From Schaalia odontolytica (GTDB lineage Bacteria; Actinomycetota; Actinomycetes; Actinomycetales; Actinomycetaceae), in NCBI RefSeq assembly GCF_002847525.1, contig NZ_PKKM01000012.1:18518-82517 (forward strand): a DNA stretch of 64,000 nt, read 5' to 3'. Every line of letters starts with the position of its first letter. Position 1 is the stretch's first letter. The position numbers were made by a program, and so were the translations under genes. Below, in pieces: positions 12,604 to 23,100 of this stretch. The notes under the pieces were generated by a model, which saw only the letters and a program-made list of their open reading frames with translations, did not search any database and was not told where the DNA came from.

Positions 12604-12996
12604 ATGAGCGACCACGTCTCGAGCGCCCGCAGCGACGCTCCCCGCCGAGTTGACCTGGCAATCGCGCGTATCGACGCGTGGACCGTCATGAAGGTCTCCT
12701 TCCTCCTGTCGGTCGCCCTGGGCATCGCGATGGTCGTCGCCACGATCATCCTGTGGCTGATGGTCGACGCCATGCACGTGTTCAGCCAGATCGAGGACTT
12801 CCTGCAGACCGTCGGTGCCGGCCGCTTCGTGGACCTGCTCGACTACGCTCGACTGCCTCGCGTCATCTCCTACGCGACGATCGTCGCCGTCATCAACGTC
12901 ATCCTGCTCACCGCCCTGTCGACGCTGGGAGCCATGCTCTACAACGTCGTCGCCTCGCTGGTGGGCGGCGTCAAGGTGTCCCTCATGGATGAGTGA
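12604..12996 (+). CDS. DUF3566 transmembrane protein
   Basis: 130 aa; ATG 12604 is preceded by GGAAGGAAA, and an upstream GTG at 12583 is less likely. Two long hydrophobic segments, about residues 30-56 and 88-120, form membrane helices. DUF3566 proteins are conserved next to gyrA in actinobacteria (established synteny), with possible cell-division or envelope roles unproven. The short basic N-terminal region is cytoplasmic by the positive-inside rule. Confidence 0.88.
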   Translation: MSDHVSSARSDAPRRVDLAIARIDAWTVMKVSFLLSVALGIAMVVATIILWLMVDAMHVFSQIEDFLQTVGAGRFVDLLDYARLPRVISYATIVAVINVILLTALSTLGAMLYNVVASLVGGVKVSLMDE

Positions 12997-13008
12997 GGGC
13001 ACTCGCGC

Positions 13009-13034
13009 AAGGGGTCGGCTGATGCCGGCCCCTT
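13009..13034 (+). terminator. Terminator after DUF3566
   Basis: The arms AAGGGGTCGGC and GCCGGCCCCTT (one G-T pair) flank a TGAT loop and are followed by TTTTG, typical of an intrinsic terminator on the plus strand. Confidence 0.75.
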
Positions 13035-13063
13035 TTGCTATGCCTGGCGACGGTTATCGCGCT

Positions 13064-13107
13064 GCTTGTAGCCCCGCCTAATCTCCTTGTAGCCCCGCCT
13101 GATCTCC
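13064..13107. repeat. Short tandem duplication upstream of the first G-type element
   Basis: Two tandem copies of a 21-bp unit, CTTGTAGCCCCGCCTRATCTC (the R marking the one variable base), lie at about 13065-13106 immediately before the G-type hairpin at 13108. No equivalent duplication is seen in front of the other G-type copies. Confidence 0.7.
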
Positions 13108-13209
13108 GGCCGCCGCGTGGCCTGCCCGCCCGCTCGCCGTCCGCGCTGCGAGCTTCGCTCGGCGCGTCGTCTCGAAGCCCGGCCAGGCCCCGCAGGCCAC
13201 GCGGCGGCC
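13108..13209. repeat. G-type inverted-repeat element, copy 1
   Basis: A 102-bp element. Its 18-bp arms GGCCGCCGCGTGGCCTGC (13108-13125) and perfect complement (13192-13209) enclose a conserved core with CGAGCTTCGCTCGGCGCG and TCTCGAAGCCCGGCCAGG. The core matches copies at 24073, 44291 and 63288, but the arms are entirely different in sequence and still perfectly paired. A detached piece resembling the usual right arm of the other copies (CCGCCGCCCACGGGCA) lies at about 13242-13257. Confidence 0.85.
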
Positions 13210-13308
13210 TCCAATCGGGCGGTGCTTGGTACGTGTGCCCCGCCGCCGCCCACGGGCAGCGTGGCCAGGCCCTGTGGTCCCTCATGTGGTTGCTTCGTCG
13301 GTGGTAGT

Positions 13309-13385
13309 GGGGGTTTTGCAGCATTAGGAGCTGACTGACGGCGTGTCACCGGCGTGTCGGAGGCTTGGATGGCGTCATTCCCCCC
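13309..13385. repeat. Conserved block shared with 24522-24600
   Basis: About 77 bases that align with the second region: GGGGGTTTTGC, then GGCGTGTCGGAGGCTTGG and ATGGCG, ending in a C run. It precedes an L-type inverted repeat in both places. No open frame is conserved between the two copies. Confidence 0.65.
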
Positions 13386-13422
13386 GTTTTGAGGCTGTGA
13401 GGTGGCAGCTTGGGGTGGTGTG

Positions 13423-13501
13423 GCGCCCAAAACACAGACCACCTCAGTGAAAAACGCTGAAAATGGGGTGTTGCGGGCGAGGTGGTCTGCGTTTTGGGCG
13501 C
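13423..13501. repeat. L-type inverted-repeat element, copy 1
   Basis: Arms of 23 bp (13423-13445 and 13479-13501) pair with one mismatch: GCGCCCAAAACACAGACCA plus CCTC on the left. The 33-nt loop GTGAAAAACGCTGAAAATGG plus GGTGTT is conserved in the copy at 24636 and recognisable at 44734 and 63840. Confidence 0.8.
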
Positions 13502-13579
13502 AGTGGTGTCTGGGATGGTGCGTGTGCTTGCTGAGCGCCTGGTGGCTGGGCCCAGGTGTCCACCTGCGTGGCCGGTTCG

Positions 13580-14458
13580 CTAGTTGATGCCAATCCGCGT
13601 CAGGCGAGCCGGCAACAGCGGGCTAACAACAGCACGCAGAAACCTACCCGACCGCGACGGTGGGCAGTGATCGGGAGCCAGCGAAGACCCCCGACAGCTC
13701 CACGCATACGGGTTGTGGCTGAGCGGCCCCGGCCATGAAGACGCGACGACGGTGGGTGGTGCGGGCAGGGGGAGCAGCGGGCTCACCCAGGAACCCGCCG
13801 TCACGTAGATGTGCATCAGCCCGTCGATGCTCGCGAAAAATCCACCGTTAACAACCGGCGCTGGAAAACCCACGGGATCAAACGCATAGACGCTCTCGAG
13901 CACTGGGGGAGTGGTGGCCGCCGCCGCGTATAGCGCGTGATTCGCGCCCTTTGAATGGCCGACCACGGTGAGTGGCCCATCGGCCCGTGCCGCCGCATAC
14001 GCCAGGTAGTTGGCGGCCCACCGCTGCGAATCAGTCGGAAATTCAAGGCCGAAGCGGGCATCCTCCGCCCACCCGACCGCGCTTGCATCCGTCCCGCGCA
14101 AGACCACGTAGGTCGCCCCGGCCTCGTCGATGAAGGTGACGGCACCAAACTGAGCAAGCGGGCGAGACGTCAGTCGAGTGACCGCGTCGCGCACGCGCAG
14201 GCTCCCGAAGCGCGCGCTCGCACCGGCGGCCTCCAAGAGGGGACGATCGGCGTGGGACGCCAATGAATAGCGATACAGAGACGGGATGGACGAGGCTTGG
14301 GCGGCCTCTCGGAGCAGGCATCCGCGCGGGGAACGAGGCCCGGGCAGCGCGTGAAAATCCACGTAGACCAGGCAGGAGAGAGCGAGGGCGTCAGCGGGGG
14401 AGAGGTCCGCTCGTAGCGGTGTGCGCGAGTCTCGGACGTGCTCGATGACGGTGGTCAC
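13580..14458 (-). CDS. DUF2974/Mbeg1-like alpha/beta hydrolase, possibly truncated
   Basis: 292 aa. The fold and the nucleophile elbow VVGHSKGANHAL (about residues 166-177) match lipase-like DUF2974 proteins. Preceding strands such as VTFIDEAGATYVVLRGTD fit the family. The N-terminus is normal, but the last 45 residues after SHNPYAW do not resemble the family: the usual C-terminal catalytic segment is missing and the stop lies against the repeat region at 13.1-13.56 kb. This may be a decayed or frameshifted 3' end. No signal peptide. Substrate unknown. Confidence 0.65.
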   Translation of the reverse strand: MTTVIEHVRDSRTPLRADLSPADALALSCLVYVDFHALPGPRSPRGCLLREAAQASSIPSLYRYSLASHADRPLLEAAGASARFGSLRVRDAVTRLTSRPLAQFGAVTFIDEAGATYVVLRGTDASAVGWAEDARFGLEFPTDSQRWAANYLAYAAARADGPLTVVGHSKGANHALYAAAATTPPVLESVYAFDPVGFPAPVVNGGFFASIDGLMHIYVTAGSWVSPLLPLPAPPTVVASSWPGPLSHNPYAWSCRGSSLAPDHCPPSRSGRFLRAVVSPLLPARLTRIGIN

Positions 14459-14582
14459 GAGGCCCCCCTCCTCTCCGTCGAGGGCCGGACGATCACGGTC
14501 GTGTTGGACGTCACCAACGCTCGATTTTGCCGGATGGCCCTGTGCTGTGTACTATATCCGAGTGCCCGCAAGGGTGCCGGTT

Positions 14583-14656
14583 GGGCCTATAGCTCAGTAG
14601 GTTAGAGCGCAGTCCTGATAAGACTGAGGTCGGTGGTTCGAGCCCACCTAGGCCCA
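14583..14656 (+). tRNA. tRNA-Ile (GAT)
   Basis: Cloverleaf with acceptor GGGCCTA/TAGGCCC, D-arm AGCTCAGTAGGTTAGAGC, anticodon loop CTGATAA (anticodon GAT) and T-loop GGTTCGAGCC. A CCA is encoded at 14657-14659. It lies downstream of the gyrA region as in many actinobacteria. Confidence 0.97.
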
Positions 14657-14689
14657 CCATCCGCAGGCGAGCGAAAGCGGAGGATCATC

Positions 14690-14824
14690 ATGAAGAAATG
14701 GGTCACCTGTTGTGTGGCTGTCGGATCCGTCGTGGCCGTCGGCATCGCCGTCCGACAAATTCTTGTTGATCTTTCCGATAATGCTGACCTGTGGACGTCC
14801 GTCACGGACGCCGTGGAGGACTGA
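14690..14824 (+). CDS. DLW-39 family micro-protein
   Basis: A 44-aa protein, start ATG 14690 behind GGAGG (14679-14683). It has a short hydrophobic segment (about residues 4-22) followed by the diagnostic DNADLW motif near residue 30-35. Actinobacterial DLW-39 genes sit exactly here, between tRNA-Ile and tRNA-Ala near gyrA (established synteny). Function unknown; probably a membrane-anchored small protein. Confidence 0.88.
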   Translation: MKKWVTCCVAVGSVVAVGIAVRQILVDLSDNADLWTSVTDAVED

Positions 14825-14835
14825 GTTCCTCCAAC

Positions 14836-14908
14836 GGGGCTATGGCGCAATTGGTAGCGCACCTGCTTTGCAAGCAGGGGGTTACGGGTTCGAGTCCCGT
14901 TAGCTCCA
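14836..14908 (+). tRNA. tRNA-Ala (TGC)
   Basis: Acceptor GGGGCTA/TAGCTCC, D-arm GGCGCAATTGGTAGCGC, anticodon stem CCTGC/GCAGG around loop TTTGCAA (anticodon TGC), T-arm GGGTTCGAGTCCC. No encoded CCA. Followed by about 130 bases with no gene. Confidence 0.97.
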
Positions 14909-15038
14909 CTCGACGTACAAGGTTCGAACCCTTGCCATCATGGATGGTTTCGGTTCGGGCCTTTTTGCTGTCTTGGACCCAGCCACGGGCGTTGGTGAGG
15001 TGGATTCTGGCGCCGGCGTCATCCCGTGGACACTCACC

Positions 15039-16466
15039 TCAACCACGGTGAGGCCTGGCATGGGCTGCAGATGCCGCACGTACATGCTCGTAAGCGGCGA
15101 GCGCCTCGCGTCGCGACTCAGCCAGGTCGACGACAGGTACGATAGGCCGATCGGATCCCTCTGGGATCCAGCGTTTGACGTAGCGGCTGCGCGGGTCGAA
15201 CCGGGTTCGCTGGAGTTCAGGGTTGAAGATGCGGAAGTAGGGCGCAGCGTCCGCGCCGCAGCCGGCCACCCACTGCCACGAGACAGGATTGTTGGCCTCG
15301 TCTGCGTCCACGAGAGTCTCCCAAAACCACTGCTCGCCGTCTTGCCAGGGCTGGAGCATGTTCTTGGTGAACAGCGATGCAGCGACCATGCGCACCCGGT
15401 TGTGCATCCAGCCTGTCTGCCATAGCTGCCGCATTCCAGCGTCGACGAGGTCGATACCGGTGCGGCCCTGTCGCCAGGCCAGCGCCAGGTGGTCGTCGGG
15501 ATCGTAGGGGAATTCCGCGAAAGCTGGACGCATGGGCGTGTCCTCTAGATGCTCGCGGTGGTGGAGCAGATGCCAGCTGAACTCGCGCCAGTAGAGTTGC
15601 CTGGTCCACGCGGCGATATCCTCGCCCGAGGCCGTGCTGCGACGGGCTGCGGCCACGGCTTGGCGCGGCGATAGTTCCCCGCACCGCAACCTCGGCGAGA
15701 TTCTGCTGGTGGATGTTTCCTCCCCGGGCAGGTCACGGCGTGTGGCATAGCCGGGCAGCCAGCTGTCGATGGTGTCCAGTTGCTGTTGGGCTGCCAATTC
15801 ACCGGGCTCCCAGTGCTGTGCGAGGGTGTCTTCCCACCAGGTGGGGCCATCGTCGAGCAAGCCAATGTCCTCCAAGTTCTGCAGGACACCGTTCTCCCGC
15901 AACGAGGCGAGGGCTGTGGCCGCGCCGTCTGGCTTGTTGACCGGTGAGGGCTCGGGCAGGAGGGGACCGAGGGGCAGGTCGGCGACGGCGTGGCTGAACG
16001 GTGTGAAAACTTGGTAGTGGGAGCCGTTGGTCGTCTGCATGAGCCAGGGCTCGGCGAGCAGGCTGCCGGGGTGACTGTGCACCTCGGTGCGGGATTTCAA
16101 CTCTTGCTTGATGGCGGCGTCCAGTCGGCAGGCTGCCGGGGCGTAGCGTCGTGTCCAGTGCACGACGGTAGGTTGCAAGGCGTCCACGACTCGGCGCATG
16201 ACGTTCGCGGCATCACCCCGGGCGAAGACGAGTGGAATGCCAAGGTCAGCAAGCCGCGGTGTCAGCTGCTGCAAGCTGCGGTGGTACCACCACCGGGTGG
16301 CTGCACCGAGCGGGCGTGGGCCGTGCCGGTTGTTGTCGTCATCGGTCCTGCGGGTTTCGTGGATCCACAGTGCCACCACGGGTCCACGTGCTGCCGAGCA
16401 TGCGGCCGTCAGGGCCGGATGGTCAGCCAGACGGAGATCGTCGCGAAGCCAGATCAGTGTGGTCAT
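15039..16466 (-). CDS. phrB: Deoxyribodipyrimidine photolyase (CPD class I type)
   Basis: 475 aa. Light-driven repair of cyclobutane pyrimidine dimers. The N-terminal Rossmann antenna domain begins TTLIWLRDDLRLADHPAL. The C-terminal FAD domain carries WTRQLYWREF, the motif TGWMHNRVRM (about 360-370) and WQWVAGCGADAAPYFRIFNP (about 400-420), the signature of class I photolyases. Start ATG at 16466 after AAGGACC. The gene stands between tRNA-Ala and a divergent adhesin; its codon use is a little less GC-biased than its neighbours. Confidence 0.95.
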   Translation of the reverse strand: MTTLIWLRDDLRLADHPALTAACSAARGPVVALWIHETRRTDDDNNRHGPRPLGAATRWWYHRSLQQLTPRLADLGIPLVFARGDAANVMRRVVDALQPTVVHWTRRYAPAACRLDAAIKQELKSRTEVHSHPGSLLAEPWLMQTTNGSHYQVFTPFSHAVADLPLGPLLPEPSPVNKPDGAATALASLRENGVLQNLEDIGLLDDGPTWWEDTLAQHWEPGELAAQQQLDTIDSWLPGYATRRDLPGEETSTSRISPRLRCGELSPRQAVAAARRSTASGEDIAAWTRQLYWREFSWHLLHHREHLEDTPMRPAFAEFPYDPDDHLALAWRQGRTGIDLVDAGMRQLWQTGWMHNRVRMVAASLFTKNMLQPWQDGEQWFWETLVDADEANNPVSWQWVAGCGADAAPYFRIFNPELQRTRFDPRSRYVKRWIPEGSDRPIVPVVDLAESRREALAAYEHVRAASAAHARPHRG

Positions 16467-16485
16467 GGATGGTCCTTGAGAGTGT

Positions 16486-16599
16486 TCAGCGCAGGAGTTG
16501 GCCGGCGATCATGTTGGCGAAGGGTGGGAGGGTCATCGGCTGCTGCTCTCGATCACGGAAGGTCTCCACCCAAACCCGGGCGCAGAGTGTTGTGTTCAT
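16486..16599 (-). CDS. Possible 37-aa ORF or gene remnant upstream of phrB
   Basis: An open frame of 37 codons (MNTTLCARVWVETFRDREQQ...MIAGQLLR) ends 19 nt before the photolyase start. The composition looks protein-like rather than random, but no Shine-Dalgarno is evident and no family is recognised. It may be a leader ORF or the 3' end of a decayed gene whose upstream part is no longer open. Confidence 0.3.
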   Translation of the reverse strand: MNTTLCARVWVETFRDREQQPMTLPPFANMIAGQLLR

Positions 16600-17106
16600 G
16601 CACGTTATCGTCGGTGCTCATCGTACTTGACAGGCGAGCGGTGCCACGAGATACGCCAGGAGGTCTGGGGACGGCGCGTGGCCGAGCCACAATTCTCAGC
16701 CATTGTGCGTAGGGCCACGTGTCACCCGCAACCTGATGGTTACGGGTATTTGTGAGCTTCGACAACTTGAATAGGTCATCGTCGCTGCTGAGGCCATATT
16801 GTGCGCTCGGATAAAACTTGTCCGACCACCTGGTTACCGGTGGAGAATCAGGGTGCCACGTCACAAAAAACATGCAAAGTGGCCCATCAGCTGCACTGAA
16901 AGCCCGTATTTATCCACAGTGCTATGCACAGTTGTGTATAAACCGTGTGGACGGTTGTTTGTCGGCGCTCCACCATTGTTTGAAAACTGACCTACATAAG
17001 TGAAGTTGGAAGGCTTCTCATCTCGGAAAACAGCTTCTTCACACTTGTCGCGAAACTCGTAAAATTGGCGTGAAATATACTGTTTTCGCACATTCAGGAG
17101 AAGGCT
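16600..17106. promoter_or_regulatory. Intergenic region with DnaA-box-like cluster upstream of the adhesin
   Basis: No convincing gene in these 507 bases. A perfect DnaA box TTATCCACA lies at 16910-16918, followed by TATGCACAG, the inverted TGTGTATAA (about 16932-16940) and GTGTGGAC near 16944. Base composition is AT-richer than the surroundings, especially 16980-17090. The adhesin promoter should be near the 3' end, with AGGAGAAGG at 17096-17104 as its ribosome binding site. Confidence 0.5.
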
Positions 17107-20100
17107 GTGCACATCAACCACACGTGGTCGAAGGCTTCCAAGCCGGCCCAGCTGCTTGCCATGCTGGTCACGACCGCCCTCGTTATGCTCGGCGTCACGA
17201 CGCTGCCCACATATGCGGCGGCCCCGACGCTCAAACTCGCCATCACACCCGACGAGACCTCGTACCTCTCCGGTGTTGAGCAGCGCTACGTTGTCGAGTT
17301 CGCCTGCGCCTCCACCACGGAGGACTGTCTCGACTCGGTCGTGACCATCACGCTGCCCCACACGGTGACCCCCGCGGGTGACCCGAACCCCGATTCGGCG
17401 CCCGACGGCGTCAACGCCACGGCCACCGCCGGCAAGAAGGTCGTCACCCCCACGATCAAGGCTCCGACCGCGGGCGCCGACGGCCTCGTCACCTACAACC
17501 TCGGAACAGTCGCCGCAGGCTCGTCGTTCCAGACGGTCCTGACCTTCACCGCCCCGCGCGGCGTGACCCCCGGCGGCTCCACCGTCACCCCGGTCGCGAC
17601 CTTCACCTCGGGGGACAGCAAGGAAACCTCCCAGGCGACCGTCACGATCAAGTCCGAGCCGACGCCTCTCCTGAGCAAGACCGGCCCGGTCGCGACCCCC
17701 AAGAACGTCGACGTGACCTACCAGATCACGCCGAAGTACGACACTAACGTGGACGGCCTCAACGGCAAGTCCAACATGACCGATGTCGTCATCACCGACC
17801 CGCTGCCGGCGTGCGCGAAGTACGTGTCCTCCTCGGCCTCGGGTAACACCAAGACGAACACGGCCGCGACCGTCGAGAGCTCCTACGACGCCGCGACCCA
17901 CACCGTCACCTGGAACGTCGGCGACGTCAACCCCGCGTTCATGAACATCGTCCTGTCCGTCACCGTCCACTACGACGACACCTGCACGGATGAGACCGTC
18001 ACCAACACCGCGAAGCTCACCGGCAAGGAGATGCACAACGAGACCAACGTTGTCACCGCCGACGCCTCCTTCACGCACCGCTTCGACAGCGAGATCCGCT
18101 ACGGCGGCGGCTTCAACAAGCGCGCCATGAGCCAGTTCGAGCGTGGCAAGCAGGGTAACTGGCTGTACAGCTACTCCAACAACTCCAACGTCCCGGTCGT
18201 CATGGAGTACACCGACTACCTGACCTGTGGCCTCGTGTCGCCGACCGATGGCTCCAAGGACTGCGACAAGCCCCTCATGCGCGTCAAGACGATCGACACC
18301 CAGACGACGACGCCCATCGAGATCACCTACTGGACCAACAAGGGCAACACCGGCACTCAGACCGTCTACCGCGGCAAGGCATTCGACTTCTCCTCCTTCG
18401 CCGCCGACGAGTACCTGACCGTCTTCCACTACAAGCAGACGATCCCCGCCGGTGAGTCCTCGATCCTCAACGTCGCCGGCCCCGTCGGTGCAGGCACCCC
18501 CACGACCGAGGACGGCACGACCTACGTCGAGGCCGACACCAACTCCGCCGCATGGAAGGCCGGCAAGTCCGACCAGTACGTGCGCGTCCAGAACTGTGTC
18601 ACCGACTGGTCCATGAAGTCCCTCGACGGCTCCCGATCTATCCAGATCCCCGCCGACGACTACTGCGACATCCTCACCCTGGGCACCGCGCTGCCCAAGT
18701 ACTACAACGCCAAGTCCACCATCAAGGGCAACCTGGCGTCCCCCGGCTCCGAGGTTACCTTCAGCGTCACCGCGAACAACACCTCGACCGTCGTTGACTC
18801 CCAGCCCGTCATCTCCGACCTGCTGCCCTGCGGCATGACCTTCGTCGAGGACTCCGTCACCGGCGGTCCCGCAGGTAAGGAAAAGACCGTCACGGTCCGC
18901 GACGTCACCGACGCCACCGGCTGCACCCGCCAGCTCGTCCAGGTCACCTGGCCCGGCTACCAGACCAAGGGTGGCACCACCATCCAGCTGCGCGGCAAGG
19001 TCGGCCCCTCGATGAGCGCCGGCACGCACAAGAACGAGGCCTACATCTCCGCGGCCGAACCCGAGTACGCGCTGACCTCCAAGAAGACCACGATCTGCTT
19101 CTACGGCTCCACCGACGACACCTACGACGTCAACGGTGATGGCAATACGGCCGACCAGGTTTGCCCCGTCTCCTCGACCTTCACGGTCTCCGAGCAGGCT
19201 GGCGCCGACGTCGTCCTCGAGAGCCTCGGCTCCGTGGAAGGCTCGACCTACAAGAAGTACACCGACGGCGTGTCCATGATCCGCCAGGGTGAAGACGGCC
19301 AGTACCGCATCACCCCCACCAACTCCGGTAACGCGGACCTGTCCGACATGACCGTGTACGGCATCCTGCCCCATGTTGGTGACACCGCCATCCAGGGCGG
19401 TGACTCCCGTGGCTCCGAGTGGGCACCCATCCTCACTGGCCCCCTCCAGGTCGGCGCAGGCACGGGCATCGACCCCTCGCAGGTCACCATCGAGTACTCC
19501 ACCTCCTACAACCCCTGCCGCGGCGAAGTCATGAACCAGGGCGACGCCATGGCAGCAGGCCCCGCCGGATGCGACAACAACTGGACCACCACCCCGGCCT
19601 CGTGGGCCGACGTGAAGTCCTACCGCATCTACATCAACGGCAAGACCACCCCGATCAAGGCCGGCGCATCGATCCCGATCATCGCGCCCATCAAGGCCCC
19701 CGATAACGCGACCGGCATCGCCTACGAGTCCGTCGCGATCGCGGCCACCCAGGCCTCGAACAACCGCGCCATCCTGCCCGCCGAGCCGATCAAGGTCGCC
19801 ATGGCCCTCGCGCTCGACGTCGCCCTCAACAAGACCGTCGTCTCCGATGCCTCCAACCTGAAGCCCGGAGACCAGGTCACCTACCGCATCGACGCCGGCA
19901 ACATCGGCCAGGGCAAGGCCCCCGACCTCAAGGTCAAGGAAGCCTTCCCCGCAGGCACCACCTTCGTGTCCGCCGAGACGCACAAGTGCACCTCGGGCTA
20001 CACCACGGGCCTGCCGCAGGAATGTAAGGGCACCGACGAGGCCGGCACCTTCGACGGCACCACGTGGACGATCGGCGACATGCTCGCCGGCGAATACGCC

Positions 20101-23100
20101 TCGCTCTTCGTGACCGTCACGCTGAACGCCGACACCGACGGCAAGACACTCAACAACACGGCCGCCTTCGTGAACCCGCCCGAGTACGACCTCGTGCCCG
20201 GCAACAACTCCTCTTCGGCGTCCATCACCGTCAAGCACCGCCTCTCCGGCAAGGTGTACTACGACGCGAACGAGTCCTCCTCGTTCGACAATGGTGAGGA
20301 CCCCTTCAAGGACATCACGGTCGAGCTGGTCGGCGCCGACGGTAACGTCGTCGCCACCACCAAGACCGACGCGGACGGCAACTACTCCTTCACCGGCCTC
20401 GACGCCGGAACCTACACGGTCAAGGTCACCAAGGCTGGCGAGCTCGCCGAGCTGACCCAGACCGAGGATCCGGATGGCACGAAGGACAACGCCTCCGGCG
20501 CGATCACCCTCAACACCGACAACCCGGTCCGCGAGAACGTCAACTTCGGATACATTAAGAAGCACGCGATCTCCGGCACCGTCTACCTCGACCAGAACCG
20601 CGACAAGACGAAGAACACGGGCGATATCGACCTGTCCGGCGTCACCGTGAAGCTGCTCGACAAGGACGGCAACGTCGTGGCTACTACGACGACCGACGCG
20701 AATGGCAACTACTCCTTCACCGGCCTGAACGACGGTACCTACACCGTCCAGGTCGACAAGACCGGCCCGCTGGCGGACAAGGAGCAGACCGAGGATCCCT
20801 CGGGTAAGGCCGACTCGCGCTCGCAGGCGATCACCTTCACACGCACCGACCCGGATGTCATCAACGTCAACTTCGGCTACGCCGAGGACTACACCGTCTC
20901 CGGCACCGTCTACTACGACAAGGACCGCTCCGAGACCCTCAACAACTCCGAGCCCGGCTTCGACGGCATCACCGTGAACCTGCTCGGCGAGGACGGCTCG
21001 GTCGTCGCGACGACCACGACGAAGGCAGACGGCACGTACTCCTTCTCCAAGCTGCCCGCCGGCAAGTACACCGTCAAGGTGGAGCCCTCCGACCTCCTCA
21101 AGAAGCTCGAGCAGACCGAGGACCCGGACGGCACCAAGGACCACACCTCCGGCGTCGTCCAGGTGAACCACGACAACCCCTCCGTGAAGAACGTGAACTT
21201 TGGTTACGCCACGAACTACACGATCAAGGGCACCGTCTACCGTGACGCCGACCGCTCCGAGTCCCTCGAGGACGGCGAGAAGCTCTACCAGGGTGTGACC
21301 GTCGACCTCCTCGACTCGGACGGTAACGTCGTGGCCACCACGACCACCGACGCCAAGGGCGCCTACGCGTTCACCAACCTCGAGGAAGGCACCTACAAGG
21401 TCCGCGTCCACAAGGAAGGCCCCATCGCCGACCTCGTCCAGACCGAGGACCCCGACGCCACCAAGGACAACACCTCCGGTGACATCACCCTCGAGCTGAA
21501 CGACCCGATCAAGGAGAACGTCAACTTCGGGTACATCTCGAACAACTCGATCTCCGGCACGGTCTACCGCGACGACAACCGCTCCAACTCCCTCAACGGG
21601 GGAGAGGCCGGCTACCCCGAGCAGACGGTCCAGCTCCTCGATAAGGACGGACAGGTCATCGCGACCACCACGACCGACGCCAACGGCAACTACTCCTTCG
21701 ACAACCTGCCCGACGGCACCTACTCCGTCAAGGTCGTCAAGGACGGAGCCCACACCGACCTCGAGCAGACTGAGGACCCGGACGGCACCAAGGACAGCGC
21801 CTCCGAGCCCATCGTCCTGAACGAGGACAACCCGACGAAGAAGAACGTCAACTTCGGCTACGTGCCCGACTACTTCATCAAGGGCACCATCTACCGTGAT
21901 GGCAACCGCTCCGGCGCGCTAGACACGGATGAGAAGCTCTACGAGGGCGTGACGGTCAACCTGGTCGACGCCGACGGCAACGTCGTCGCCACCACCACGA
22001 CCGACGAGAAGGGCAACTACTCCTTCGACAAGCTCCCCGCCGGCACCTACTCCGTCAAGGTCGTCAAGGATGGCCCCATCGCCGGCCTCGAGCAGACCGG
22101 TGACCCGGACGCCACGAAGGACAACGCCTCCGAGCCCATCACGCTGAACAACGACAACCCGTCCAAGACGGACGTCAACTTCGGCTACGTGAACAACAAC
22201 TCCCTGTCGGGCACCGTCTACCGCGATGACTCGCGCAACGGCGACCAGGACGGCACCGAACCCGGATACTCCGGTGTGACGGTCCAGCTCCTCGACAAGG
22301 ACGGCAACGTCGTGGGTACCACGACGACCGACAAGGACGGCAAGTACTCCTTCTCCAAGCTGCCCGACGGCACCTACTCCGTCAAGGTCGTCAAGGACGG
22401 CGAGCTCGCCGACACCGAGCAGACCGAGGACCCGGACGCGAACAAGGACAACGCCTCCGAACCGGTGACCCTGGGCGAGGACAACCCCTCCAAGGACAAC
22501 ATCGACTTCGGATACGTTCCCGACTACTCGATCCACGGCCTCGTCTACCGAGACGGTGACCGCTCCGAGTCGCACGGCGCGGGCGAGAAGGGCTACGCCA
22601 ACCAGACCGTCGAGCTGCGCGACAAGGACGGCAAGGTCGTCGCGACCACCACGACGGATGAGAACGGTGCCTACTCCTTCGAGAAGCTGCCCGCCGGCGA
22701 CTACACCGTGAAGGTCGTCAAGGACGGTGCCCTCACCGACCTCGACCAGACGGAGGACCCGGACTCCACCAAGGACTCCACCTCCGGCGTCATCTCGCTG
22801 AGCAACGACCACCGCACCCAGACGGACGTCAACTTCGGCTACATCGCCAACAACTCCATCAACGGCACCATCTACCGCGACGGCGACCGCGACGGAAAGA
22901 AGGGCGACACCGAAGGACGCTACTCCGGCGTGACGGTCCAGCTCCTCGACAAGGACGGCAAGGTCATCGCCACCACGACGACCGACAAGGACGGCAAGTA
23001 CTCCTTCGAGCACCTGCCCGACGGCACCTACTCCGTCAAGGTCGTCAAGGACGGTGCCCTCACCGACACCGACCAGACCGGCGACCCCGACAACAAGCTG

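Noticed and set aside
13001-13579. Transposase or IS remnants in the repeat islands
   Set aside because: No transposase-like frame in any of the four islands on either strand.
16861-21753. Minus-strand ORF of 1630 codons opposite the adhesin
   Set aside because: Val/Gly/Asp/Leu-rich shadow of the repetitive, GC-rich plus-strand gene; no family features, and it runs through a DnaA-box region.
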